Shown here: in pieces, positions 48,367 through 58,470 of the stretch
Layout: each line of letters starts with the position of its first letter
Numbering within the stretch: position 1 is the first letter of the stretch
Assembly (NCBI RefSeq): GCF_900100695.1
Contig: NZ_FNCF01000001.1
Span: 62,001 to 126,000, forward strand
Direction of reading: 5' to 3'
Length of the DNA: 64,000 bases
Source of the DNA: Klenkia brasiliensis
Lineage (GTDB): Bacteria > Actinomycetota > Actinomycetes > Mycobacteriales > Geodermatophilaceae
Position numbers and translations under genes: made by a program
Notes under the pieces: model-generated
Told to the model about the DNA's origin: nothing
Seen by the model: the letters and a program-made list of their open reading frames with translations, nothing else
Databases searched by the model: none

Positions 48367-48470
48367 GCCCGCCGCGCGGTCCGGTGCCGTTGCGGAACCG
48401 GACTGCCGATGACGGACCTGCGCCGCCGCGCAGTGCGCGCGTGCAGGGCTGGGCAGAGGAGCGCACGCAG

Positions 48471-49502
48471 ATGGACACCCCGTTGGTCACCGTGCTCGTC
48501 CCGACCTGGAACGGCGCGGTCCACCTACGGGCCACCCTGAGGTCCATCCTCACCCAGTCCTACAAGAACCTGCAGGTGGTGGTCGGGGACGACGCCTCGA
48601 CCGACGACACGCCCAGCATCCTCGCGGCGGTGGCCGAGGCCGACCCCCGCGTGGAGGTCGTGACCCACCCGGTCAACGGCGGCCAGTTCGTGAACCAGCT
48701 CGCCCTCCTCGAGCGCGTCCGTGGCGAGTTCGTCAAGTTCGTCATGCACGACGACGTCCTGGCCACCGACCACGTCCGCGTGCTCGTCCGCGGTCTGCAG
48801 GCGCACCCCGAGGCCCGGATGGCCTTCTCCCGCAGGCTGCACGTGGACGCGTCCGGGAAGGAGATCCCGGGCTCCGCGGAACGTCCCCTCGCCGACCGTT
48901 CCGGGCTGCTGGACGGGTCCGACCTGGTGGTCCGCTGCCTCCGCGCCGGGGCCAACCTCGTCGGCGAGCCGACCACGGTGCTGATGCGCAGCGCGGACCT
49001 GGCCGCTGCCACCGAGGACCTGGGCTTCCTGGACGGCGAGACGCTGTGGACCCTCACCGACTTCACCATGTGGCTGCGCCTCCTCGCCCGCGGTCCGGCG
49101 TTCTACAGCCCCGACGCGCTCAGCAGGTTCCGCCACCACGCGACCCAGGACTCCGCGGACGCCCGCCTGATCTCCCGCGGTCTGCTCGACTGGCCGCGGG
49201 TCGTCGACTGGGCGCACCGCTCGGGGCTCCTCGCGGACCCGGGCGACCGGCGAGCTGCCTACGCCCAGGTGCTCGGCCGGTGCGCCGCCTGGCTGATCGG
49301 GCCGGCCGGCGCCGACCTCGGGGGTCCTGCCGCCCGCGCCGCCCTGCTCTGCCTGGTGGGGATGCACGAGGTCGACGCGGGCGTGGTCGGCGGCGACCCC
49401 GACGTGCCCCTGGCGCTGCGCGCCGGCGCGGCTCCCGTCGGCGCACTCCTCGGGACGTCGGTGCCCGCGCACGTCGACAGCGGTCTCGAGCTGGTCTCGT
49501 GA
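48471..49502 (+). CDS. Glycosyltransferase family 2 protein
   Basis: Product of 343 residues beginning LVTVLVPTWNGAVHLRATL, with GDDASTDDTPSILAAVAE and the DxD-like MHDDVLA at ~95. The GT-A fold is clear; the C-terminal ~130 residues are not recognised. No membrane segments. GAGGAG about 9 nt upstream supports ATG 48471. The stop overlaps the aminotransferase start, so the two act in one operon. Confidence 0.88.
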   Translation: MDTPLVTVLVPTWNGAVHLRATLRSILTQSYKNLQVVVGDDASTDDTPSILAAVAEADPRVEVVTHPVNGGQFVNQLALLERVRGEFVKFVMHDDVLATDHVRVLVRGLQAHPEARMAFSRRLHVDASGKEIPGSAERPLADRSGLLDGSDLVVRCLRAGANLVGEPTTVLMRSADLAAATEDLGFLDGETLWTLTDFTMWLRLLARGPAFYSPDALSRFRHHATQDSADARLISRGLLDWPRVVDWAHRSGLLADPGDRRAAYAQVLGRCAAWLIGPAGADLGGPAARAALLCLVGMHEVDAGVVGGDPDVPLALRAGAAPVGALLGTSVPAHVDSGLELVS

Positions 49503-50650
49503 CGGGTAGCCGGCCGCAGGCCCTCGCCGAGCCGCTGTACGTCAGCCGGCCGGTCCTCCCCCCGCTGGCCGACTACGTCGCCGACCTCGAGGAGATCTGG
49601 GCGTCGGGGATCCTCACCAACATGGGGGCGTTCCACGAGCGCCTCCAGGCCGCGGTGCAGCGCAGGGTCGGGGTCGGCGAGGTGACGCTGTGGAACAACG
49701 GCACCACGGCCCTCGTCGCCGCCCTCGCCGCGCTCGACCTGCGCGGCGAGGTCGTCGTCACCCCCTTCACCTTCCCGGCGACGGTGCAGGCGATCGCCGC
49801 GCTGGGGCTGACGCCGGTCTTCGCCGACGTGGACCCGCGCACGGGCACGCTGTCCCCGAGGGCGGTCGCCGAGCGCATCACGGCCGCGACGTCGGCGATC
49901 GTCGGCACCCACGTCTACGGGGCCTTCTGCGACACCGAGGCCCTCGGCCAGCTGGCCCACGAGCACGGCCTGAAGGTGGTGTACGACGGCGCGCACTCCT
50001 TCGCCCGCCGCACTCCGGTGTTCCCGGCCGGCCCCAGGTCGCTGGGCGACGTCACCATGCTGAGCTTCCACGCGACGAAGCTGTTCCACGCGGTCGAGGG
50101 CGGCGCGCTCGTCACCGACGACCCCGGGCTGCACGAGCGCCTGACGCACTACCGGAACTTCGGCATCCGCTCCGAGGACGTCGTCGCCGGTACCGGGCTG
50201 AACGGCAAGATGAGCGAGCTGCACGCGGCGATGGGGCTGCGCGTGCTCGACATGGTGGACGACGAGATCGACCGCCGGTCCGCGCTCGCCCGGCGGTACG
50301 TGCGCGGACTCGAGGACGTGCCCGGCGTGTCCGTCATCGCGGGGGACGGCGCCTCGGTCCAGTACCTCGTCGTCCGGGTGGATGCGCGCTCGGCCGGGAT
50401 CGACCGGGACGGGCTGCACCGCGAGCTCCGCGGGCTCAACATCATCAGCCGCCGGTACTTCCACCCGCTGTGCAGCGACATCGAGCCCTTCTCCGGTCAC
50501 CCGTCGGCCGAGCACCTGCCCGTGGCCCGGCGGTTCTCGGCCGAGTGCCTGGCCCTCCCGCTGCACGGCAGCATGGACAGCGAGGTCGTCGACCGCATCT
50601 GCGCCGCGATCGCCTGGCACGCCGCGCCCGCGGTCCGGGGAGCGGCCTGA
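49499..50650 (+). CDS. DegT/DnrJ/EryC1/StrS family sugar aminotransferase
   Basis: PLP enzyme of 383 residues that aminates keto sugars on nucleotide carriers. K194 in SFHATKLFHAVEGG holds PLP; NNGTTALVAALAALDLRG and TPFTFPATVQAIAALG are family motifs. Its product is a plausible substrate of the NeuD-like acyltransferase upstream. GTG 49499 overlaps the GT2 stop. Confidence 0.9.
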   Translation: MTGSRPQALAEPLYVSRPVLPPLADYVADLEEIWASGILTNMGAFHERLQAAVQRRVGVGEVTLWNNGTTALVAALAALDLRGEVVVTPFTFPATVQAIAALGLTPVFADVDPRTGTLSPRAVAERITAATSAIVGTHVYGAFCDTEALGQLAHEHGLKVVYDGAHSFARRTPVFPAGPRSLGDVTMLSFHATKLFHAVEGGALVTDDPGLHERLTHYRNFGIRSEDVVAGTGLNGKMSELHAAMGLRVLDMVDDEIDRRSALARRYVRGLEDVPGVSVIAGDGASVQYLVVRVDARSAGIDRDGLHRELRGLNIISRRYFHPLCSDIEPFSGHPSAEHLPVARRFSAECLALPLHGSMDSEVVDRICAAIAWHAAPAVRGAA

Positions 50651-50660
50651 CCGGTTCGGC

Positions 50661-51326
50661 TCACCGCCGCTGGAGCACGTAGCTGTTCTCGAAGCCGTGG
50701 GCGCACCCGACCACGTGGAAGTCGTCGAAGAAGCCGCCGGCACGCAGCAGGTCCACCGCCGGGCCGACCTCGGGTGAGTACTCCCAGTCGGCGTAGTCGT
50801 CGAAGACCACGAACCCACCGGGGACGACCGCCGGGGCGTAGATCAGGTAGTCCAGCAGCACGTTGCGCTTGGTGTGCCCGCCGTCGATGTGCAGCAACGC
50901 CACCCGCGGCTCGAGGGCGTAGAAGTGCTCGGCGCTCAGCTCGGAGAAGCCGTGGATGATCTCCGCATCGGGGAGCAGCCTGCGCTGGTAGTGGCTGAAC
51001 TCCTCGAACTGCTTCGGCAGGACGAAGGGGTCGATGCCGATCACGCGGCGGTGGCGCCCGACCTCGTTCATCAGGGCCAGGGACTTGCCCTTCCAGACCC
51101 CGATCTCGACGAGGTCGCCGGGCGCGTCCCCCAGCAGCGCGCAGAGGTACCCGAGGAGCCTGACGTGGTCGTGGAAGGACACCTCGCGGCGCTGCATCGC
51201 GGACTCGCGGGGCAGGTCTGCGCGGGCCTGCTCGAACTGCTCGCCGAGCCGCTCCCAGACCCGCTGGACGTCGCCCTCCGCCGACTGCTCCTCGATGAAG
51301 CGGTTCAGTTCCTGCACGGTCAGCAT
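50661..51326 (-). CDS. Class I SAM-dependent methyltransferase
   Basis: Product of 221 residues. The SAM-binding motif I reads DLVEIGVWKGKSLALMNEV; VIGIDPFVLP, LLHIDGGHTKRNVLLD and GGFVVFDDYADWEYSP match Methyltransf_24-type enzymes, often found in glycan clusters. It converges on the aminotransferase gene. The substrate is unknown. GGGGAC precedes the ATG. Confidence 0.85.
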   Translation of the reverse strand: MLTVQELNRFIEEQSAEGDVQRVWERLGEQFEQARADLPRESAMQRREVSFHDHVRLLGYLCALLGDAPGDLVEIGVWKGKSLALMNEVGRHRRVIGIDPFVLPKQFEEFSHYQRRLLPDAEIIHGFSELSAEHFYALEPRVALLHIDGGHTKRNVLLDYLIYAPAVVPGGFVVFDDYADWEYSPEVGPAVDLLRAGGFFDDFHVVGCAHGFENSYVLQRR

Positions 51327-51476
51327 GGGGTCCCCCGGGGAAGGCGCCGACGTCTCCTGCCGGCCTGCAGCCGGACCCTATCCACTCCCGCTGCCCCGAC
51401 GCGGCGACCACCCGGCACGGCGCCGGACCGTTCCACCGACGCATCCGGCCCGCCCACCCAGTAGCGTGACTGCCTG

Positions 51477-52787
<1,311 letters not shown>

Positions 52788-52791
52788 CCGC

Positions 52792-52980
52792 GTGCCCGAC
52801 GGCGACACCTTCCGCCTGCCGCCGGTCCCCCTCGCCTCGGGGGACCGGCTGGCGGACCCGGACGGGCGGACCGTCGTCGGCGTCGAGCTGGTGCTGACCA
52901 CCGCGGACGGCGGCAGCACCCGCATCCCGCTGCGCGCCGAGCACGGCGCCTGGTGGGCCCCGCGTCACCCGGAGGGGTGA
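52792..52980 (+). CDS. Small hypothetical protein, 62 residues
   Basis: ORF beginning GTG 4 nt after gltA, encoding MPDGDTFRLPPVPLASGDRL and ending WWAPRHPEG. No family was recognised. The codon bias is that of real genes and the spacing suggests co-transcription with gltA. Confidence 0.55.
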   Translation: MPDGDTFRLPPVPLASGDRLADPDGRTVVGVELVLTTADGGSTRIPLRAEHGAWWAPRHPEG

Positions 52981-53106
52981 GCCGGCCACCCCGTCCGGGT
53001 CGGCTCCCTCAACCGGCTCCCCCGGTGGCCCGATGCCCTCGGTGGACACCGGTCGACCCCCGGCCCGCCACCGGCGCGGGCGCGACCCGGTGCCGGGGGG
53101 AGCACC

Positions 53107-54978
53107 GTGCCGCCGCGCTCCGCCGCGACCCTCCCCCGGTCCACCTCCCCGGCCACCCGACCGGTCCCCCGGACCCCGCAGGAGCTCGCGCGCGCGCGGG
53201 CGGCCACCCGCCGCCGGGCGCTGACCGCGCGCGCGGAGGCGGCTGCGGCGCGCAAGGCCGCCGCCCGGGCCCGCCGCCGGGCCGCCCTGACCCGCTGGAC
53301 CCACCGGGCCGGCGCGGTGACCAGCGTGCTGCTCGTCGTCCTCGTGGGCGCCGTCGTCGTGTCGGGCGTGCAGCCGGCCACCCCCGCAGCCGCCTCCGCC
53401 CCGCTCGACCTGGCCGCACAGGCCGCCCAGCTCCGTGACCAGCTGACCGCCACCACCACGGACCTGCAGGCCGCCCGCGCCGGCGTCACCGCCGCCATCA
53501 CCGACCTGACGACCGCGCAGGCCGACCTCGCCACCGCCCAGGCCGCACTGGCCGCCGCCCGCGCCGCGGTGGGGTCCGGCGCCGGCGACCTGTACCGGGG
53601 CACCCCCGCCGACCGCGCCGTCGCCGCCGGCTTCCCCGCCGGCACCGACCTGGCCGTCGCGGGGTCGGTCGCCGTGCTGGCCGAGCGGGCGGACCAGCGG
53701 CTGGCCGGGCTGACCCGCACCGCCCAGGACGCGCAACGGTCGCTCGAGCACGCGCAGCGCCGGGTCACCGCCGCCCAGGCCGTCCTGGACGCCGCGCACG
53801 GCCGGATCACCGACGTCACCGACGCCGCCCGCGCCCGGGCCGAGCAGGTGCCCCCGGTGGTCACCGCGGCGCTGGCCGGGCTGCCCGCCGCACCGACCTC
53901 GGCCGACCAGCAGGCCACCGCCGACGCCGCCCGCACCGCGTGGCAGGCGCGGCTGGGCGCGCTGGCGGCCGCGGGGATCACCCTGCCGACGGCGGCGCAG
54001 CTGCGCGACGGCGACCTGCCCGGGGGCCTGAGCCCGGCCCGCGACGCCGCCGGGGCACCGGTCCCCGGTGCCGCGGTCGGGGTCGTCGACGGGGCCGTGG
54101 TGCCCGTGCCGTCGGCCGAGGCGGCCGCCGCCGTCAGCTTCGCGTTCGCCCAGCTGGGCACCCCCTACTCCCCCGGCGGCAGCACCGCCGCCGGGATGGA
54201 CTGCGGCGGCCTGACCGCGGCCGTGTGGACCTCCGCCGGCACCGCGCTGGGCACGGGCCTGGTCGACCAGTGGTCGGCCGGCACCGTCGTCCCGACCGGG
54301 CAGCTGCAGGCCGGCGACCTCGTCTTCGGCATCGACCCCCTGCTGGGCCTCGACGACGTCGGCGTCTACGTCGGCGACGGCCAGGTGGTCACCGCCTCGG
54401 CCCGGCAGGCGCAGGTCATCGTGGCCGGGCTGCCCGAGGGCGCGACCGCCGTCCGCACGTCCCTGCCCGTCGACGCGCCCAACGCAGCCCCTCCCGGGAC
54501 CGGCTCGCTGGTGGCCACCTGCGGGGCGCTGCCGACCGCGGCCACCGTGGCCGGGGCACCGGTCGACCCGGCCTGGGGTGGCTGGTCCAACGGCCGCATC
54601 CCGGTGTCGGTGCTGTGCCCGGTGGGCGGCGGGCAGCTGCTGCGCTGCGACGCGGCCGCGGCCTACACCGCGCTGGACCGGGCCTTCCAGCAGGCGTTCG
54701 GGACGCCACTGTGCATCACCGACTCCTACCGCTCCTACGCCGCGCAGCTCGACGCGCACACCCGCAAGCCGCGGATCACCGCGGTGCCCGGCACGTCCAA
54801 CCACGGGTGGGGCCTGGCCGTGGACCTGTGCGGCGGGGTGAACGTGTTCGGCACCCCGCAGCACGACTGGATGGTCACCTACGCCGGCCACCTGGGCTGG
54901 GTGCACCCCGACTGGGCACAGGCCACGGGCAGCAACCCCGAGCCCTGGCACTGGGAGTTCGGCCACCTGGCCGACTGA
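53107..54978 (+). CDS. Exported NlpC/P60-like plus VanY-type D,D-carboxypeptidase
   Basis: Product of 623 residues. A basic N-terminus, a membrane/signal segment (VTSVLLVVLVGAVVVSGV, ~75-92) and a coiled coil (~100-260) lead to an NlpC/P60-like domain (~340-450) and a C-terminal VanY domain (~520-623). VanY residues are intact: SYRSYAAQ, SNHGWGLAVDL (H566) and WHWEFGH. The NlpC/P60 cysteine C366 is present (MDCGGL), but the usual catalytic histidine is D417 (LDDVGVYVG), so that domain may bind without cutting. It should trim peptidoglycan stem peptides. Confidence 0.85.
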   Translation: MPPRSAATLPRSTSPATRPVPRTPQELARARAATRRRALTARAEAAAARKAAARARRRAALTRWTHRAGAVTSVLLVVLVGAVVVSGVQPATPAAASAPLDLAAQAAQLRDQLTATTTDLQAARAGVTAAITDLTTAQADLATAQAALAAARAAVGSGAGDLYRGTPADRAVAAGFPAGTDLAVAGSVAVLAERADQRLAGLTRTAQDAQRSLEHAQRRVTAAQAVLDAAHGRITDVTDAARARAEQVPPVVTAALAGLPAAPTSADQQATADAARTAWQARLGALAAAGITLPTAAQLRDGDLPGGLSPARDAAGAPVPGAAVGVVDGAVVPVPSAEAAAAVSFAFAQLGTPYSPGGSTAAGMDCGGLTAAVWTSAGTALGTGLVDQWSAGTVVPTGQLQAGDLVFGIDPLLGLDDVGVYVGDGQVVTASARQAQVIVAGLPEGATAVRTSLPVDAPNAAPPGTGSLVATCGALPTAATVAGAPVDPAWGGWSNGRIPVSVLCPVGGGQLLRCDAAAAYTALDRAFQQAFGTPLCITDSYRSYAAQLDAHTRKPRITAVPGTSNHGWGLAVDLCGGVNVFGTPQHDWMVTYAGHLGWVHPDWAQATGSNPEPWHWEFGHLAD

Positions 54979-55003
54979 CCCTCCCGGCGGTCCGCAGCGG
55001 GGA

Positions 55004-55777
55004 TCAGACCCAGGGGAGGTCGGCGAGCTCCCGCCACGGCAGCAGGACGCAGGGCTCCACGCCCTCGCCGGCCAGGCGGGCGGCCACGGCGCGGGGCGCC
55101 CAGGCGACGGGCCGGCCGGGGGTCACCACGACGCTGCCGTCGGCCAGCAGCAGGCCGAGCTCGGCGGAGCGGGCCACGACCTGCTCGGGCGCGGCGAGGG
55201 CCGCGGTGGCCAGCAGCGGCGCGTCGGCGTCCAGCAGGAGCACCGGCCCCTCGACGGTGCAGCGGACCACGACGTCGGCCGCGCGGGCGCGGGCGGCCTC
55301 GCGGACGGCGAGCACGTCCAGGGCGGAGGTGAAGGGGTGCGGTGCCCAGCCGACGAGCCGGTCACCGCGGGCGACGGCGACCTGCCAGGCGAGGTCGTCG
55401 CCGGCGGGGCCGGCCCAGGCGAGGACGGCGACGCCGCGGCGGGCGGCCTCGGCATCGGTGGCCGGTCGCCGGGTCAGGTGCTCGCGCAGGGCCCGGTCCA
55501 GACCGGCGGGCCCGAGGTCGGCCCCGGTCGAGGGCAGCTCGTCGGCCAGGTCGGCGAGGTCGACGCGCCAGAGGCGCTCGTCCTCCTCGACGAGCAGGGC
55601 CGGACGGCGGACGTCGTCCTCGACCTGCAGGCACAGGCCGGGCACGCCGGTCGCGGCGAGCCGGGTGGCCGCGGCGACCAGGTCGTCGAGGTCGCAGGTG
55701 CGGCGGTCCAGCCGGGTCAGCAGGCGCAGCGGTGAGCCGAGGGCGGGCACGGCGGACGGGTCAGAGGGAGCGGCCAC
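55004..55777 (-). CDS. Uncharacterised protein in flagellar locus, 257 residues
   Basis: Not recognised. It is soluble and Ala/Leu/Asp-rich, with segments such as VPGLCLQVEDDVRRPALLVE and a final LLPWRELADLPWV. The GTG start overlaps the end of the upstream small gene by 17 nt, so it belongs to the leftward sigma-like operon. A regulatory or sensory role is possible only by association. Confidence 0.65.
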   Translation of the reverse strand: MAAPSDPSAVPALGSPLRLLTRLDRRTCDLDDLVAAATRLAATGVPGLCLQVEDDVRRPALLVEEDERLWRVDLADLADELPSTGADLGPAGLDRALREHLTRRPATDAEAARRGVAVLAWAGPAGDDLAWQVAVARGDRLVGWAPHPFTSALDVLAVREAARARAADVVVRCTVEGPVLLLDADAPLLATAALAAPEQVVARSAELGLLLADGSVVVTPGRPVAWAPRAVAARLAGEGVEPCVLLPWRELADLPWV

Positions 55778-56105
55778 CGGTGAGCGCGGCGCGCACCGGG
55801 GGCGTGAGCTCGGGCAGGCTGAGGGTGCAGGCCAGCTCCATGGCCGACAGCCGCACCGGCAGGGTGTCGGGGTCCCACCCGGTGACCAGGCGGACCCGGG
55901 CGGTCGAGGACGGCCAGACCACGTCGCGGGCGCGGGCCACGTGCAGCTCGGTGAGCACGTCGACCAGCCGGTCGGCGGTGGTCGCGGGCAGGTCGGCGCG
56001 GGTCAGCGCCTCCTCGAGGCTGGTCGCCAGCGCGTCGCGATCGGCGGCCGAGAGCCAGTGCGGCACGAGGACCACACGGGTCGACTGCTCGTAGACCATC
56101 GACAT
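55761..56105 (-). CDS. Uncharacterised protein in flagellar locus, 114 residues
   Basis: Product starting MSMVYEQSTRVVLVPHWLSA, with a helical middle (DRLVDVLTELHVARARDVVW). The family is not recognised. ATG 56105 is preferred over an in-frame ATG at 56198 because the codons between them have clearly lower third-position G/C and GGGGAG lies about 10 nt before 56105. It follows the sigma-like gene after 98 nt and overlaps the next gene. Confidence 0.6.
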   Translation of the reverse strand: MSMVYEQSTRVVLVPHWLSAADRDALATSLEEALTRADLPATTADRLVDVLTELHVARARDVVWPSSTARVRLVTGWDPDTLPVRLSAMELACTLSLPELTPPVRAALTGGRSL

Positions 56106-56203
56106 CGCCGACACGCTCCCCTTGCGTCCCAGGACGGTCCCGTACGGCTCTCCCGTCCCACTGACCTCATCTATCGGCAGGAGTGCGCACTCATCCATCC
56201 GAG

Positions 56204-57274
56204 TCAGCCGGCCAGTTCGAGCAGGCGGTCCTTGAGCACCCGCTCGGCCCGGTCGGCGTGCACGTTCATGTTGCGCACGGAGGTGCCGAGGTCGGCCGAC
56301 AGCTGGGTCTTGGTCTGCCCGCCCCAGGTGGTCAGGTACCAGGTCACCCAGCCCAGCACGTTGGGCTGGCCCGCGCGCTGGTCGGGCCGGGCGGTGACGT
56401 CGGGTGCGCAGGCCGCGGTCAGGGCGTGCGAGAGCAGCGTCTGCTCGGCCTCGCCGAGGATCTCGTCGGGGGCCTGCGCGGTGTCGGGCAGCAGGTGGTC
56501 CGCGCCGTCGGGGACGCCGTCGAGGGACTGCAGGTTGCGTAGCCCGTTGAGCGTGGCGACCGACTGGGCGTTCTTGCGCAGCACCGCGACGCTCTGGCCC
56601 AGCAGCTCGGCGAGCTCGCGCTCGGTCGGACGGCGCCGGTGCTCGGCGACGAACGCCGCGATCGCCTTCTGCTGCTTGTTCTCGGTGTCGGTCGCGGTGC
56701 GCCCGAAGGCGGCCCGCCCGAGGTCGTGCACCCACTTGGACAGCTGGGTCGCCAGGAACGCGCCGAAGGGGACGCCCTTGGTCTCGTCGTACTGCGCGAC
56801 GGCCTTGAGCACCCACTCGCTGACCTGCTGCACGACGTCGTCGTTGTCGGGGATGTGCAGCCGGATCGTGCTCATGTTCCGCTGCAGCCGCTTGAGGCTG
56901 ACCGGCCCGTAGTGCCGGCACAGGTCGGCCAGGAACTGCGGGGGCAGGTCGCGGGGCGCCCTCCGCCGCACCCCGCTCTCGGCCCGCAGGCCGACGGTGC
57001 GGTAGCCGTGGACGGCGCACCAGGTCTTCACCAGCGCCGACAGCTCGGCGGCCTGGCCGGCGTCGCCGTCGACCCGGTAGAGCCCCTCGCCCTCGTCGAG
57101 GGTCACGGTGACCGCCTCGGGCAGGGCGGCCCGGAACTCGGCCATGGGCAGCTCGCGCTCGGTGCGGAAGTGCACCCGGTCGCGCAGCGTGATGGGCGTG
57201 CTCGCCCAGGCCTCGTCCTCGGTGATGCCCCCGAAGACGAGCGGGGCGGTGGACCTGCGGAGCGGCTCGGACAC
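56204..57274 (-). CDS. Divergent sigma-70-like factor
   Basis: Product of 356 residues. Residues ~130-190 resemble sigma region 2 (DDVVQQVSEWVLKAVAQYDE, KGVPFGAFLATQLSKWVHDL); ~215-235 resemble region 3 (RRRPTERELAELLGQS); the C-terminus has a region-4-like helix-turn-helix (KTQLSADLGTSVRNMNVHAD). The first ~110 residues are an extension I do not recognise. GTG 57274 has AGGAG 8 nt upstream; a TTG at 57316 is less likely. It lies in the flagellar locus but is not FliA, which is at 61416. Confidence 0.7.
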   Translation of the reverse strand: MSEPLRRSTAPLVFGGITEDEAWASTPITLRDRVHFRTERELPMAEFRAALPEAVTVTLDEGEGLYRVDGDAGQAAELSALVKTWCAVHGYRTVGLRAESGVRRRAPRDLPPQFLADLCRHYGPVSLKRLQRNMSTIRLHIPDNDDVVQQVSEWVLKAVAQYDETKGVPFGAFLATQLSKWVHDLGRAAFGRTATDTENKQQKAIAAFVAEHRRRPTERELAELLGQSVAVLRKNAQSVATLNGLRNLQSLDGVPDGADHLLPDTAQAPDEILGEAEQTLLSHALTAACAPDVTARPDQRAGQPNVLGWVTWYLTTWGGQTKTQLSADLGTSVRNMNVHADRAERVLKDRLLELAG

Positions 57275-57399
57275 CGGGTGACTCCTGTCGTCGGGTCGGA
57301 TCTCGGGGGAAGACAACCCACGGGTGGACCGGCGGGCTGCGGGATCGCGTCTCGGTCGAGGACGAGCTGCGAGGTCGTGCTGGGACGTGCGGGTGGCGC

Positions 57400-57927
57400 T
57401 CAGGCGCTGACGGCGCCCAGCACCTCGGACTGCCAGACCGGCTCGGCGGTCAGCGGTCGGTCACCGGCCCGCAGGAACGGCGCGACGACGGCGCTCTCCT
57501 CGGCGGTGGGCTCGGTCGCGTAGACCGGCATGTGGTCGTAGAGGACCGTGAACAGGTCCGAGACGAAGCCGTAGGCGGCCTGGGCGGCCGGGCTGAACCG
57601 GGCGACCTCCAGGCGCGGGCCGAGGTCGACGGCGACGGTGATGCGCAGGACGCGGTCGTCCTTGCTCAGCCCGGCGAGGCTGACCGGCACGCCGGTGTGC
57701 TCGGTGGCGAGCTGGGCCAGCGCGGTCAGGCACTTGCGCGCAGCCGCCCGGCGGGGGCGCAGCTGCACGTGGACCACGAGGTGGTCGGCCGCCTCGTCGG
57801 TCAGGCCGCGGTCGGCGTCGCGGTCGGCCGCAGCCGGTGCCGCGAGCAGGACCGGGCCGGTCGAGGTCGAGCCGGCGGTCCGGTCGAGGTCGACGGTGTC
57901 CGTGGTGTCGGTCGCGCTGTGTCGCAT
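57400..57927 (-). CDS. Uncharacterised protein upstream of the sigma-like gene
   Basis: Product of 175 residues, family not recognised. The N-terminal ~40 are Asp/Thr-rich; the rest looks globular (VVHVQLRPRRAAARKCLTAL, FVSDLFTVLYDHMPVYATEP). GGGGGC lies upstream of the ATG. A motif TCAAGTCG, 11 nt, GCGCAATC at 57962-57988 resembles the FliA-type promoters of this locus, so it may be expressed with flagellar genes. Confidence 0.62.
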   Translation of the reverse strand: MRHSATDTTDTVDLDRTAGSTSTGPVLLAAPAAADRDADRGLTDEAADHLVVHVQLRPRRAAARKCLTALAQLATEHTGVPVSLAGLSKDDRVLRITVAVDLGPRLEVARFSPAAQAAYGFVSDLFTVLYDHMPVYATEPTAEESAVVAPFLRAGDRPLTAEPVWQSEVLGAVSA

Positions 57928-57961
57928 CTTGATTGCCCCCTGTCACGTGCTTGGGGGAAAG

Positions 57962-57988
57962 GATTGCGCACCGGGGGGTCCGACTTGA
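57962..57988 (-). promoter_or_regulatory. Possible FliA-type promoter (weak)
   Basis: On the minus strand TCAAGTCG, 11 nt and GCGCAATC. The -35 part is identical to the fliC promoter at 7 of 8 bases; the -10 is a poor match. Confidence 0.35.
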
Positions 57989-58037
57989 GCCGAAACGAGG
58001 TTCGTGTCGCCCAACTACCGACGGATTCGTGGGCAGA

Positions 58038-58334
58038 TCATGCCGAGGAACGAGCCGCCGTGTCGCCGGCCGCCACGGCGGGCTGTGTGCCAGCTGCGGA
58101 CCCCCTCGTCCCACCCAGGGCAGCGGTCAGCGCGCCCACCGCGTCGGCGGCCACGCGGACGGCCAGCCGGCGGGCGGCAGCGATCTGCTCGTAGACCTCC
58201 TCGCGGTGGATGGACACCTCGCGGGGGGCCTTGAAGCCGAGCCGGACGGTGTTGCCGCGGACCTCGACGACGTGCACCTCGATGTCGTCGCCGATGCGGA
58301 TGGTCTCGCCGATCGTGCGGGTGAGCGTGAGCAC
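58038..58334 (-). CDS. csrA: Carbon storage regulator CsrA
   Basis: RNA-binding regulator of 98 residues. MLTLTRTIGETIRIGDDIEV, VVEVRGNTVRLGFKAPREVS and IHREEVYEQI form the CsrA dimer strands. It binds GGA motifs and in Gram-positives represses flagellin translation until FliW sequesters it. The ~35-residue Ala/Thr-rich tail is longer than usual. GGAGGGG lies 6 nt before the GTG start. No fliW gene is in the window. Confidence 0.93.
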   Translation of the reverse strand: MLTLTRTIGETIRIGDDIEVHVVEVRGNTVRLGFKAPREVSIHREEVYEQIAAARRLAVRVAADAVGALTAALGGTRGSAAGTQPAVAAGDTAARSSA

Positions 58335-58470
58335 CAGTACCCCTCCATGGGTGTCGGTGGGTGCGGCGGCGTCCTGCCGTCGCGGGCCGGGGACCCGGCA
58401 TCATGATCGGCAGTCGCGCAACCCGACACGCACCGGCCGTGGTGCGGGTGGGGCAGGCGTGCCCGGTGGG

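Noticed and set aside
56106-56198. Longer start for the 114-residue flagellar-locus protein
   Set aside because: The added codons have about 77 percent G/C at third positions, well below the rest of the gene, and no ribosome site fits the upstream ATG.
57400-57927. FliW candidate next to csrA
   Set aside because: The 175-residue protein shows none of the FliW motifs I know and lies beyond csrA rather than between flgL and csrA.
58381-58420. FliA-type promoter for csrA
   Set aside because: A GCCGATCA is present on the minus strand but no TCAA-type -35 lies 11-12 nt before it.
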